Source of the DNA: Synanceia verrucosa
Lineage: Eukaryota > Chordata > Actinopteri > Perciformes > Synanceiidae
DNA: 64,000 nt
Assembly (NCBI GenBank): GCA_029721515.1
Contig: CM056556.1
Location: 22,930,169 to 22,994,168 of the forward strand
Direction: 5' to 3'
Under the pieces are notes generated by a model. It was not told the origin of the DNA and made no database searches. It saw only the letters and a program-made list of their open reading frames with translations. The translations under genes were made by a program, and so were the position numbers. This document shows, piece after piece, positions 21,301 to 36,300 of the stretch. Position 1 is the first letter of the stretch, and the number at the start of each line of letters is the position of its first letter.

Positions 21301-24300
21301 AAAGAAAACATCCAAAATACACAATGAGTCTATTTGCATGTGTAGATTTATTCTAAGTTCATCAGTAGTTAGAATTAGATAACACCTTCTTTTCATCTAT
21401 CAGCATGACAGTTCAGAAAAGTGTCATTTCATGTTGATATGTATTAGTTAAATTATTTACCCTACTCACGTGGAGTATCTTGATATATGGAATTTTATGA
21501 TCCAAAACTTTAACAATTTTCTGAAAATGAGCTTCTTCCTCACTCTGAGTCAGAAATCTCCACTTCAGTCACTCACAAACTTTCAAATTTCATTCTTCTC
21601 TCCATTCTTCATACAACATAGTATTGCCAAAAACATAGAGACACTGAATATTTCATGGCTGTTGACAGAATTTTCTGATTGAGTGATAGTGAATAAAAGT
21701 ATTTCTGTAAAAGGTTTATCCAATGCTCAGATTTGTGTTCTGGAAATGTATGAAAATTAGCAAATATCCAATAGGATACCACTTTCTTTGTAATCAAACC
21801 AAACAAAACCCTAAATAAAAATCATATCAGTTTTCCCTCCTTTTGTTTGCATCTCAAACTGTGTCCCTTTACCTGAAACGTTTCTGTATCACACAACTAA
21901 TATTTGGAGCCGACACAACCAGCACTGTGAATTTGTTTGCAGTAATACACTGGCATTGAAGCAACACTGGCATTGAAGAAACACTGGCATGAACCTCCTC
22001 ACTGTGTGTTTGTGTTGTGAAAGTAGGACATTTTAAAACTGCAGCAATAATTAGAGTAAACCAAAACTGAAAAAAGCTCCATTGCTGCTGTGATATAATC
22101 GCAGCTCTTACTGTGATATTATATCAGGAGGATTTATGTGGCACCAAATCACATAACAAGATTTACCCTTTTTGTCTGAACACAACTGGCGACAGCTAAA
22201 ACAAAAGCAGGAGCTTCTTGACAGGCAGAACTGTGACAGAGGGCTGCTGGTTGTCGAGACGACCACACAACGAGTGTGTTTGTGAGTCAGAAAGCCGATG
22301 AATAACAGCAAATCAATACAACCTCCATTTATAAACACAAGACTGGAGGGGAGTGGCGTGGGGTACAGAATGACATATTTTTGTGCCACAATTATTCATA
22401 AATGTAAGGTTTTTTTTTTAAGACTGTACATTGTGTGTGTTTAAATCTGTTTATGTATTAATTGCTTAATATGCAGTGAATGAGACTGCAGTTAACAGAC
22501 TGCAGCCCGATTCTTTTTGGAACTTTCTGTGTGTCGCTTCCGAGATGTTTGCAAATCTGAGCAGGAAGTAAAAAGAGCCTATTGTGTGATTTCATCATGA
22601 GGTCGCCACAAAGGTCACTATTGTGCTCTCTGAGTGTGTGTGTGTGAATGCATGTGCGTGAAGGGCTGTACTCACATCAAAACCTGTGTTTGGATCCCAG
22701 CCCACGTGACCGATATGCCTGAAGAAGACGGGACAGAATATGTGGTGAGATCACACACATAAATATACAGAGGCATGTTTAGCATGTGCACGCTGTCGCC
22801 CACATGCACATGCTAAACAGTGAGCCCACGCACAAACACACACACAGCCACATCAGTGAAAGTGACATCAGTTGGAGAGACAGTGTGGTCATTGAGCGCT
22901 CTCAGACCTCAACGCAACATGTTTACTGTCTGCATGAAGCACAGTGTCTCTGCTGGATCAGACAGGACAAACTGGTCCATGACTGCAGACGGACATTTTT
23001 ATTCCCCCCCCTTATCATTTGTCAGTTAAACTGATAATACTTTTAACAACACAGAGTATAGTCCTAACAACCACTTCCGAAATAACCCCATGAGATTTTG
23101 TTTTTAAAAAAGGGCACATGCAAAAAAGCAAAAAATGATTAATTTTTTGATACGTTCGGTGCTACAAAAGTATTGAAGTTCGGTACCCAGCCTTACTGTC
23201 GTCACTGTAGCTCTCCGCTTTGCGAACTTGACCAGGTCTGTTGCGAGCTCTTCCTGCCAGTCTGTTTATACATCCATGGTATAATGCAGAAAAATTAGTC
23301 CATGCATTTGTAACTTCCAGGCTGGACTATTGTAACTCGTTATTATCAGGCTGCCCTAATAAGTCTATCAGGACTCTCCAGCTGGTCCAGAATGCTGCAG
23401 CACGTGTTCTGACCAGAACCAGGAAAAGAGACCATATTTCTCCGGTGTTAGCCTCTCTGCACTGGCTCCCTGTAAAATCTAGAATAGAACTTAAAATCCT
23501 CCTCCTCACCTACAAGGCACTGAATGGTCAGGCACCATCTTATCTTAAAGAGCTAATAGTGCCTTATAATCCTGCTAGAACTCTACACTCTCAGAATGTA
23601 GGACTATTAGCGGTTCCTAGGGTTTATAAAAGTAGAATGGGAGCTAGAGCTTTCAGTTATCAAGCTCCTCTTCTGTGGAACCAACTCCCTCTTTCAGTCC
23701 GGGAGGCAGACACCATCCCCTTATTCAAGAGGAGGCTTAAGACTTTCCTTTTTGATAGTGCTTATAGTTAGGACTGATCCAAGGTTGACTCAGGCTGCCT
23801 TGGATCAGTCCTTAGTTATGCTGCTATAGGTCTAGACTGCCGGGGACTTCCTCTGACACACTGAGCTTCTCTTCTTCTTCATTTGGATGCCTCCATTAAG
23901 TCATTTCACTAACTCATCTTCTTCCCCGGAGTCCCTGTGCTCTCAGCTCCCAGGTGTCCGTGAGCTGAGGCTACTTGGTGAGAAGGAGGTGGTGTCATCC
24001 AGGCTTCGTCTGTCGTGATGGTGGTGAGATGGAGAAGAGGCGATGCTGCTCAGGTTGTATCTGTTAGAGTAGTGGAGAAGAGGATGTGTTTACTCTTCCT
24101 CCCTTTAACACATGCTGCAGATTATTTTTGTGCCTCGTAGTCCCTGTGTGTTCTCATCTCACAGGTATCCATGGATCCAGTCTACCTGGTGGAGTAGTGG
24201 TAGTGCAGACCAGTCAGGCTTCATCTTCTGGTTCTGAGCGACGTGGTGGTGATGAGGTCATCCTGCGGAGGTTTCTCCTGTTTGGTGTGGTGGAGAGGAA

Positions 24301-27300
24301 GACGTGCTGTTCAGGCTTCTTCTGGTTGGCGTGGTGGAGAGAGGAAGACGTGCTGTTCAGGCTTCTTCTGGTTGGCGTGGTGGAAAGGACGACATGCTTC
24401 TCATCCTTTGCTGATAGCTTGATGATGCTCTTCATCCCCTTGGACACTCTCATATAATTCTATATATACACACTGTATATTAGCTGTTGTTATATTGATT
24501 TGGACATTTCCATACAATTTTGTATGTTAGTGTTAATGTGTTTTCATTGTTGTTATTCTGTACACATGGCATCTATTGCACGTCTGTCCATCCTGGAAGA
24601 GGGATCCCTCCTCTGTTGCTCTTCCTGAGGTTTCTTCCGTTTCTTTTTCCCTGTTAAAAGGTTTTTTTTGGGGAGTTTTTCCTTAGTCGATGCGAGGGTC
24701 ATTTGTAAAGGACAGAGGGTGTCATATCCTGTACAGATTGTAAAGCCCAATGGGGCAAATTCATAATTTGTGATATTGGGCTATACAAATAAACTTGACT
24801 TGACTTGACTTGACATGGTCAGCTCCATCGGGGCCCTCTGAATGCTCTAAACATGGAGAGAGTTTCGTCCAACTTTCTGAGTTGGAAAACCGACTTAAGT
24901 TGAATTCCCAACTGGGAACAACTCAGACTTCTCAGTTTAAATGGAATGCATCAGCTGACAGGGAGGATATATAAATAATAAATAATAAAAGACAGCATTG
25001 AGTGGCATTTTGGGAAATGTAGGGATCCAGTGATTCTGACCCACAGTGGGGTCTGAAAGCTTCAATCTTTTCTTGAATCTGTCTCTTGTCAGTCACCCAG
25101 TTAGAGCTGAAATGATTACTTGATTAATTGATGAGTCAACAGACAGAAAATGAACTTGAAAATCAAAACATTTAAAGCGTCTCACTGGAAGTTGCTGGGC
25201 GTGCCAATGTCTGCCTTGGTCAGCTTCTTCTTCTTGCCTTTGCTCTTCTTGTCCTTCCTGTTCAGCCCGCTGTGGCTCAGCATGTTGTTGAGGTGATATG
25301 GCTGCTGGTGGCTGTGGGAGTTGTGGAATCGGACGTTGTTGATCTCCGGGTTCTTGATGTCCACCGTGGCCATGTGCAGAGCTGGACCTGTGCACAGAGA
25401 GATAGTCATGACCCACAGCTCAGTTTAGACAGACACAAGTATTAATATGCAATAAGCAGTTTTGTCAAGGAATTTCCTACACCATACATTCTGTCCAGAG
25501 GAGGAATCCTTTAATTTTTAACAATCCCATTATCTTCCCTAAAGGCAAACTTCCTCCTTTTACCTCCACAGCAGCAAAGGCTGGAAAAGCTAAATCATTG
25601 GCACGTGTTTGTTGCATCCATCATTCCATTGTTCAGATTTTCACCAACTTAAACAAAGTACATTTTAATATAATGTGTAATATAAGTGTATAGTATAAGT
25701 ACACAACCATACTGCCCAAAACGTAATATGAAGAAAAAAAAACGGGGAGCACAGTGGTGTAGTGGTTAGCACTGTCGTCTCACAGCAAGAAGGTACTGGG
25801 TTCGATTCCCGTTTTCCTTTCTGTGTGGAGTTTGCATATTCTCCCCGTGTTTGCGTGGGTTCTCTCCGGGTACTCCGGCTTCCTCCCACCATCCAAAAAC
25901 ATGCATGGGGATTAGGTTAACTGGCTAATTTAAATTGACCGTAGGTGTGAATGTGAGAGTGAATAGTTGTCTGTCTCTATGTGTCCTGTGATGAACTGGA
26001 GACTTGTCCAGGGTGTACCCTGCCTCTCACCCTAAGACAGCTGGATAGGCTCCAGCTCCCCTGCGACCCTATGTGAGGATAAGAAGTAGAAAATGGATGG
26101 ATGAAGAAAAAACAGTAGGAACAGTAGATGTTTACTACTGCTGGCGATTTTCAAGTCCACACTTTTTATTTGTGAGGGACCATGCACAACACTAAACGTG
26201 AATGTTAACATTTGATATTTGAGTTATCGTAACGTAAAGTTTCATCTGCAATTCCTTGGCAGCCATTTTAGATCAAGTCATTAGTTAAATGTCTATTTGT
26301 TTTAATCACTTTTTGTTCATTTCGATCCCTTGGTCGATGAACAGTTATTATATTTTAGTCAAATATTCTTTTTCAGTCATCAGACTACATCGGTCTCGTT
26401 GGGACAAACCCATTTTCAACATAATTCACATAAAATTTGATGTTTTTATTTGATGAATGCATGGTTCTAATTATTAAGACTGTAGCTTCACAGGTACTCT
26501 GAGTCCTCCTGAATGTGCTAATTAGTGGTGCATGATTCAGTTGCATCCAACTGCATCCACAAAATAATCGTCAGAAATATATATTGGCGAAAGCAAAAAC
26601 CTATTATGTGTATATATTAATGACGCAATCTCCTTAAAATCTAAAATAAAAACCAAACAAACATATTTTAGCAGGCAAGAAGAAGTCTTAAGAACTTTTT
26701 ATGTGAAATTAACCTTTTCAGGCCATTTAAAGAATATAGCGAATTCAATCCTGGAGCTGTAATGAAGCCCTTCATCCTATGGGGGATGCTTCTTACTGTC
26801 GTAATGGACTGACCCCTCCAGATTCTGATGCTGTCATCCATATGCCTTCGGTAATCCCAGATACCGGAGGGATCAATGCAGCAAAGGGCTGATGTAAATT
26901 CTCACTGAATCTGATGCTCAATCTTTTCTAATACAAAAAGTCAAGTAGCTATCGTTCCCTTCCTGCTGGTTCTCAAATTCATTGTAATCTCCACAAACCG
27001 CAGCAGCATCTGACATAAACCACTAATCCACAGCTAATCTCAGTCCAAATCCCTAGACTCCCCAAGAATGCTGAATGTCTAAGACCAGGACCAACAGACT
27101 CGCCTCAAATCTGGACTGGGTTGCTGTTTCCCAATTCTACGCAAGCTGGGTGCTAAAGAACATGTTTTTATGGTACTGACAGAAAGGCCTCTGTATTTAA
27201 AGTAATGAAAGTTTCGTGGAAAGTTGTAAACGTAAAATCAAAAAATTCAATATGTTGGTGTTTAATGTGTTTCATGTTATATAAAGTTCTTGTCTGGCTG

Positions 27301-30300
27301 TTCACAACATTTAAAAGGAAAAGTGTGCAACATTTATGGGAACTATTTACAGAGGTTCTTTCTGACCAGCAACAACTCAGAACTTCATTTCCTACTTGAA
27401 AGGACGAAACAGAGAGCAGCAGTCAATGAACAGCATATGGGAAGGAGCATCAGTTGTGAGAAGCTTCTTCTATAAATGTTTTTACATCTCCCAGACAGAG
27501 AGGCAGAACCAGAACAACAGTGTCCTTCTGTTAGCCTCATGTGCCAAAGCTGAAATGTCAGAGTGAATCTGTGCCGCTGGAGAGCAACTTCAATGAAAGA
27601 ATGATCTCAGGCACGAATCCATGGAGCTGATCGAAGAGACGGACATTTGTTCAGCATTTGTTAATCCTGCTCTTTGCGGCATCAGTGGTTACCAACATCA
27701 GTGAGCTTAATGAGAGTAAACGGTCTGCTGGGATGACATGTAGGCACAGCTGCAGAGGACAGGAGCTAAATTAAAGCTCTGATGCACTGGGACCATTTCT
27801 CACCACTGTGACCCAGAGACAGCAAAATAGCATTTACATTTTGGAAATGCTGACTGCCATGTTTACCATTGCCATGCCGTGAAATCTCCATCTTTTTGTT
27901 CTCTATCCTGGCCTTCCATCCACAAAGCGGTCTCAAAAACACACCTAAGCTGAAATGCTCTTTATAAACTGCTTCCTGAGTGCATCTACTAAACACATAA
28001 CAGAGGGGGACAGATAGATATAACAATCTATGGACAGTAAACTTAAACACAACTTATAGGCTGTGAGCGCTACACCTCTCACACACTGGAGATCGATAAA
28101 TTACATCAATCAGCTGGTAACCAGTAACTGCCCTCAGCCTCACCACTATTTACATTTTGTTGTCTTTACATGAGGGGTTTTGGTCCAGCTGCTCTTTGTG
28201 GATGTAGTCATTCGCTGTCTTGCGTACTGTTGGATGGTGAGGTTTAAAATCTGCAGCGACCTTTAGCCCAAACTTGTTTAATACAAAGTGTACCCTACCA
28301 AGACAAAGGAACTTGGTCTGTCTTGAGGAATTCTTGCAGTCATTTCTTGACAGCCTAATCTGTACGCACACTGCGAATGCACTGCCATGTTCACAATTTC
28401 AAGTTATTCCTCGAAGGAGTTTGCTACGTGCATAAAATATTATAATTTAAAAAAAATAAAATAAAACAAAAACATCTTAAAAATACAGTTCCCTGATGTT
28501 TTGGTCCCATGGGGAGTCCCCTCAGGCCCAGTGGGTCACCAGGCTTGCAGCACTGGTAGAACTCAACTCCCCTGAGCATGTGAGAACCATTATCCAACCA
28601 GTCACCAATCAAAGTAATCTCTTACAAGAATTTTGTCATATTAAACAAGCTTTATTAACACTGCTATATTTTTAATCAAGAGCACAAAGAACAACAAAAC
28701 AAATGTTCAGCAGCAGTAACTGAGGGGATTACAGATTAGGCCGAATGTGCATCACAACAGGGTTTAAAGGGAACAGCAACAGAGACCATGTGGTCCACAT
28801 ATGGCACGGACGGGCTTCCTGCTGACCAGATTAACCTGTAGACTCCACTGTGTGTCAATATACGAGTCACACTGTCTGTGAAACGTTGCTGACGTGTCAG
28901 GAAACACCACAACTCAGCCCTCAAATAATGCAAATAGGATCCGTTTCTGCACGACAACGTCAGCATCATTAGATCAGCTTCTACATTCATATAAGCTGTT
29001 CTATACAACTACAGTCTACTATTATTGGATTTAAAAAAATCAAAACTTTGTCCAACTATTTCAAAATGCAAATAATACATTTAGTGTTTGAATTATGTCT
29101 CAGTCACTGGATTCTTTTTGTTAATTCAAAAAGGGAGGGAGGCTAAGCACAATGGAGGTAGGAGAATGTATTATTACATATCAAGAGTTCAACATACCAT
29201 TTTTAAGGTCACCTCTCTTCTCTGCAAAAGAAAAAAAATCAACATAATTATAGTTTCATAACAAAACCAACACAGAGGAAGAAATTTAGTTTTTAATAGG
29301 TGAGAGAAGAGGGTGAGCCCTTCAGAAATGAGAAGTGTGCTAAAGTTGACTTAGTGTGACTGAAAGAAGATGACTGTTTCAAAGCCAGCAGATGTGAAAA
29401 CGTGCTGACAGGTTTTAGATGCCATGGACAAAACAGACCAGAAAAAAGAGAGCTCAGGAAATCGTCAACATAAGTAAAGGAAGAGAAGCAAAGCTTTGAA
29501 GCTCAGTTGTGTCTCAGTGAAAACCCCTTTGTGCTCCGGCTCTGTGAGCCTTTGGACCCTCAGTCATCACAGTTTGAGTGGTGCACTTCAAAAGGCCGAC
29601 AGGCTGAGAGGAGCTGGAGGGAATCCAAAGAGGATCCTCGCTACAGAGATGATTACAACACAGAGAGAGCCAGTTTCACAGCAGCAGAGAAAACAAGAGA
29701 ACCATCACAACACCAGACCTTACCTTGGGTCCTCATCCGGAAAACAAATTTACAGATGCATAGATGATTAAGCTGTTTAATTGAGTATTGAAAGTAATAT
29801 TCCACTATTATTATTCTTTACATGTGGTCATGCATACCGGTGATGGGCATGTTCAACTAGCATCCCTCTTTCTTTCCTTCAACCACCATCTTTCTTAAAA
29901 AGTTTGGTGTAGTGATATTTGGGCAAATGCAAAAATATCACAGTCTTTGTTTAAATTGAAGCATATTCAGTCACGGATGAGACTGCCAGCGCTTTGACCC
30001 TCGCCACTGTGTCTGAGATTAAACCGTATAGCTGTATATAAGTCAAATACACCACAAGGCAGATTCAGGACCTTTATAAACTTCATGAAATAAAATGCCT
30101 CAGCTTTTGATACATTTCTACCATCTCAATTCAAGGCTTCAAATCAAAAGAGGAACTCCACAATAAATTGGTGAGCAGGAAAAATAATAATTTGACTGAG
30201 ACAAAAGAATTGCTTAATTTCCAAACAGTCGAAAGACCAAAATGTCACCAGATAAAATGTCCAATAGCGTCTTCTTTACTAACTTTTTCCATCTAGTTGA

Positions 30301-33300
30301 CACCAGGTTTGGGACTGCAGCTGAGGTCTTGTTAGTAGATGAGCTGGTTAAATATTGTTCAGTCTGAGCTCAAATGTGAAAGGTTAAAGATACACACACG
30401 ATCAACACACACATACACGGTAATACGTTACCAGTTTTACGTTGTCGGCGGTTGAGCAGGTCGTTGATGGCGGCTCTAAATCTTTTTGCCTCTTCTTCAC
30501 TGGCGAAGTTCAGACCGATCTGACAGGTCTGAGAAGAGGAGAGGAGGAGGGCCACAGATTATTAAAATTACTTGAATAAAAAGCGTTCAACAGAAGAGAT
30601 GACTGAGAATCCAATGTTGTGATTCACTTACAAAGATGCATCTATTTATTTCTTCACTAGATGATTTACGAACATTTTGGCTTCATCTAAAATGTATTAT
30701 CTCAAGGACTGATCAGTCAAGCACAGATATTTACTGGACAGCTCAGGGTTTCCTGCAGCACACAGAGCCACTTCAATCTACTTGTCCTGTTACTGCATGT
30801 GAATGTTCAATCAATGCTTGATGCCAATTATCTATTTGTTCATGTGAACTTTATTGTTTGTCACTTTTTCTGTTATGTTTTTGAGACTGTCCTGAAAACT
30901 GTAAGGTTAAATAAATGAATTAAAAAGAAAAGGCATCAGTAGCGTTATTTTAATTTTTTTTGCCACAAATCTGCCTCTCTGTCTGCTCCTCCAAAACATC
31001 CCATAGCTTAAGTCCATACATCGTACAGATAGAATATAGTAGATTTTTAAAATGTTTTTAAGTTCATCTTAAAATACTGACTCAAGGAATACTGAAGATC
31101 TATAGACTGTATTGTGGATGTTTTCCCAATGACTGATTAAGCTAATTCACCTATCATTTACAATTTATTTGTAACATTAAGTGTTTAAATAGTAATGCTG
31201 TTTGTGTCAATACAGTCTATAACAGAATAGAATCATTTTTATTGATCCCAAAATTAAAATAACTTGCTACAGCAGCATAAACAAGTTATAGTAAGAAAAA
31301 ACAATAATGAAATAAGTAATAAAAATGAATGGTACAAAAATGGGAAGATTTAATTATTATGGGTTGTGAGATAGTCACAGTCAGTCAGATAGTCCTCTCA
31401 TTTCTATTGCTGATTTGTTAATTGCAAAAACACTGACATTCAAGCAAGGGTACTTCTCAAACCTATTTACTACATTTTCTGCCAATAAAATGCTATTTTC
31501 AGAAGCGCCTTGAATAGAACTGAGGGCGAGCAGACCGTAATGTGAATACTTAACTGTACTTAAAACAGACTGTGATTACCACACCTTATTAAACACAACA
31601 CTGCACACTTACATCTCCTGTAAATGAGATGAAGTAGGATCTGGCGCTGCTGATGGAGAAATTGTGGTACAGTTCTTGTTCGAACATGGTTTTCCCTTCC
31701 TGCAAAAAAACAAAAAAAAGATAGACAACACAGAGTAAGAAATATCACAGTAAAGTTCCCCTTGAAGTTCATAAGGAAGAACCTTACCTATGATGCAGCA
31801 GATTTCAATCCAAGGTTACAGGATTGTACAGGTTTATTTAAAATAGAAACGAACTGAAACCAATGGTTTATTTAGTCCAGATGGAGTGCAGAGCCTCTAT
31901 GAGCAATAAGCAATAAACACACATCAGCGGCTGGTAAATTACTTTGATCCATTAGAGTTGCACAATTGATTGAGCTTTATCTTTAAAGCACCATATTAAT
32001 TCCTTCAATGGCATGTGGTGCAGAGGCAGATGTTTCAATGTTGATTAAAAAGAGCACAGTTCTTCATAGACCTTTCTCTACATAGCTCTCAAAGTGCACC
32101 GGTTGATGCAGTTTATCTTAAGTATCTTCTTTATCTTATTTAAAAATTTTTTTAATAAAAATTTTTTGTTGAATTCGATTAATTTGAATGGCTGCAATGA
32201 AACGTCAAAAAACATGACAATACATTGAACAGACCAGTTTTCATTTCTTTTGTGGCTCAGTATACATAAGAGAGAAATGAATGGAAAAACTACAATTGCA
32301 GAGCCTGAGCTATATTGGATTTGATTATTAATATATTTTGAATTTTTAAAAAAAAATCCAATCACAATGTATTGCATGGAAAAAGAACAACAACAACAAC
32401 AACAACAACAAAAACAACATTCAGACAGTCCTTGTGATCTGGAAACTGTATTTTCACCTGTACCTAAACATACAGTTTGGGCTTACGAACCATGTTTATG
32501 CAATAGTTAACTGTGTCAGGATATGTCCTGGGTAGAGTAGTTAAGCTCTTAATAAAATTTTGAGTACTTTGATTTTAGGAAATGCACTTAATGGCTTTTC
32601 GGTTGAGAGACAGATGGATACCAGTCTCACATCTGTGCATTAAATGCTTCATTTGACCATGCTCTTGTGTTTAGTTAAAGCTTCACAGGCGTACAGGACA
32701 GGTCCTCCACACGAGGGCCTCGCTCACCTTGATGTCAAACACTCTGATGAAGTAGGACCTCTGTGGGTTGTCTTTGACCAGACAGGCCACTCCACAGCAC
32801 TTCTTCACCCAGCAGCAGCTCCGGTCTGCACCGTACACCTGGACCACCGCCGAACACAGCGTCTGAACACACGGGACGAAACGGACAGGCAGTTCAATGT
32901 CATCAGCGGCACGATTCATTAAAAACAAATACATTCCCTAATCATAATAGATTAGCAGATTAATTAGATTGCTGTAGATCAAATGACTGATTTAAAAGCC
33001 TCCAAGCTGTGGGCCAACAAGGAAGCGGAAATCGACATGATGCAAAAAAAAGTTAGTGATAAGGTCTGCATACAGCACACACCTGCGTCACCTGTTGGGA
33101 AACAAAGCAGGTCACTGGGCTGACCTTTTGAAATCAGATTACGAGTTATACACGCAAATGCTTTCACAATGGATTCTGAAATGTGCACAATAAAATGACT
33201 AAATTAAGCCTGATGTTATGTGTGCATTCATTTGTGACATGAGAAAGTAAAAGGTATACTGCAGCTTCTTATGTTGGACTTGGGCTATGTAACTTTCTGA

Positions 33301-36300
33301 ACCTGACTGGCTAGGAGTCTAGAGGGAGAGAAAGAGCCTGATGTTTTGGAAGCTTAGTATTGTCCAAAATGTCACTGTGCTTCAACATAATGTCTTCTCT
33401 TCAATGAAACTAAAAGGTGGTGGTGAAGAACGGTTTACAGTCATGTGTTTCATGCAAATTGTTTTTGGAATTTTTACCTATCTGAATCAAGGATCTATAT
33501 AGAGGGTGTTGGATGCTGGACAGTCCCCACTAAAAGTTCTTGATATTGAGCTCCTTAAATATGACTGAATTTAACAATTCATAGGCTTTTGCCATCAGAC
33601 TGATCTTCAGCAGTCAGATGGGTTGGATTCATGTCACTAATTTGGGAAATAATCCACTATATGGTCCGAAAAAACTGAATATTTTGGTTAACATTGTCCA
33701 AAATTCACAGACTGTGTGTTCAAAGGGGCCACAAGAACTTAAGAGCTCAACCAATATGGATATTAAACACCCTTAAATTAGAGCTGATTCATTTCAGATC
33801 TGTCTGTTATTTCTTCACTTTCACTGTTGTGGTGCAGGAAACAGAGTCCAGCTGCTGTCCTCAGCACCGTCCCGTCCTTGGGGCTGTTCTGGTTTGTGGT
33901 TTGGAGGTTTCTTCTGGGTTAAATCCTCCTCCTGGATTTATCCCTCTGCAGCAGAAAGTAACCCCAGCTGCCGGGGGAGGAAAGAGGAAATGCCACTGAG
34001 CCGATTTCCTCCTCCGTGATTTATGAGTGCAGGTCGGAAGAGCAGCAGGAAACACTTTTTGTGGTGAAATCACCAGTCAGCATCACACAGGAAAGGCCAA
34101 AGGTCGGACGTCAAAAGCCTCATTTGGGATCTGTTAATTCTCACTGAGGCAAAACATGCAGCGATAAACACAGGCAGTGCCTAACAACAGCTAGCATCTC
34201 CACAAACCCAAAGAACAACTAACATCACTGATGGGCATTTCCACATCATTCAACAGCTTTTGGACGGTTTGACGAATAGTTTGAGGAGTAACAAACTATT
34301 TATTTCAACTATTTGTTGAAATAATCAACAATTATACAACTAATACATTTTGGTATCAGTGAAGCATTCAAGTATGGATTTGCTGTTTTTCTCTGTTTTA
34401 TATCATTGAAAACTAAACATTTAAACAACTCACCATTGATAGAACCAAACAAACATTTAAAGACATCAGCAGAAGCAAAAAAATAAATACAACATTCAAT
34501 ACAATGAAAAACAACCTTTAGAGACTTCAAGCTTGCTACAGGCTAAAAGCTTAAATTAAAATAAAGATATATATATAATATTAAGAGATGCATTTGATCC
34601 TTAATGCATTTGAATGTGGAAGCATCCAAGAAAGAGAAAATACAATCTGAGATTTGAGAGATTTCCACCGACAAAGTGACCAGATTCCTATCCTTAATGT
34701 AACTTGAGAGATGAACAAACACACTTTGTCTTGCATCATCGCTTGCTGAGCGAAACACCAAACAAACTGCTAACATCAGCTTGCAGGCTAGTTTGCTAAT
34801 TATCTGCAGCGTGTAAACATTTGTGCAAATGTTCCTTTGGTCCTCTAAGATGCTGATGTGGTTGCTCCTCTTCAATACCGTAAACAACATACAATCTATT
34901 CATGACATGTGGCCACAGCATACTTATGTTTAGTCATCCCTACAGTGTAACACTGGCACTGGATCAGAGAAGACAGAGAAAACAGCTGTAAACACCCAAG
35001 TGTCATAGATCCAAACTGGACTTCCCCAAACCTCATGCACTCATGTATCTGCCTCTAGATAAATCCATCACAGATGCCGGATTAGTCACATATATTTATG
35101 AAGCTTATATGTGATACTTTTCCATTGCATCCAAACCTTAATAGCAAATCAAATATCCCAGATTTGATATTCAGATAAGATACATCACTAACTTTATCTG
35201 CCTAACTTTCTAATCCTACCTTGAGAAATATTTGCCAGACAACCCTCCATCTTCCTGGAGCTGAGGATGGAAGAAACCAAGGAGCCTTCTTAATATTGTT
35301 GCATTGGAGTTTTGGTCACCTTTTGCCATTTTTACAATTGCTCTATATGAACTAAACTTGAGCCAACTTGTTTCCCTCTCCTATCTGTTGAGAACTGCAC
35401 ATGCAGAGCACCGATCAAGAGAAAATGACATTGGGTAAGGCAAAAGTCGAGCAAGTATTTCAGTTTCAGCTGAGCTATCCTGCAATCACCTTTCTCGATC
35501 ACCCCCAAAAAGTCAGCTAACCTACAGAGTCCACCAACAACATGCTTGTATTCACTGGAATACAATGACAATAAAAGCTTTTGATTCGATTTATGAGTTT
35601 TGTCCTTATCTCTGGGGTTTCTAGCAGTAGGTTCAGAACAACATCCAGGTGTTGCTTGTTTTAAAAAGTCTTTGCTGCTGGGTGAAGAAACCCTGAAGTG
35701 GCATCCCTGACACTGGCTGGTTGAATCTGATAAACGTTAAGGATGGGAGCTGTTGAGAAGACACTACTATTGATATCTCTAACTGGAACAACCTTTCAAT
35801 GTCAAGAAAAAGAAGACTGTGTTAATACTGACTCTGTGCCCAATTTTGGACTTTGTTTGCTGTTTGGGTTTAAGCTTTTATAAGAAGCTAAACTGTTTGG
35901 TCTATAAATTTTAGCAAATACTAGAAACGGCCAATGAACATTCCAACATCGACACATCCCAAAATATAATCAGTTTACTATCATAGCAGACTAAGAAATA
36001 CAGTATCTTCACATTTCAGCTAATTTAGCCAACATTGTTATGGTCCATTTAGTGTCCTAGAAATGTTAAATTACACAATGTCAACACAACACAGCCATCA
36101 CTGATGTAGACAAACCGTTTAACAGAAACATACAATGTACACAATAGTGTTAGCATCATTACTGTTTGTCTGGTGTTGACTCCTCTAGTCAATGTCAGTC
36201 GCATTTGGAGAATAAAGTTTTGAATGTTTGTGGGGGGAGATAACAAACCGATGATGTCTGGTTCAACGATTGAGCCTTTAAAATAAGGTTAGACTACTGA

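Noticed and set aside
23241..23771. 176-residue ORF as a cellular gene
   Set aside because: Its sequence is the C-terminal end of an L2-type LINE ORF2, followed by that element's 3'UTR and CTTGA tail.
13121..26100. tRNA genes at the A/B boxes of 13121-13464 and 25744-26100
   Set aside because: The heads are followed by SINE bodies, ATGG tails and target duplications, and they lack a cloverleaf acceptor stem closing ~72 bases later.
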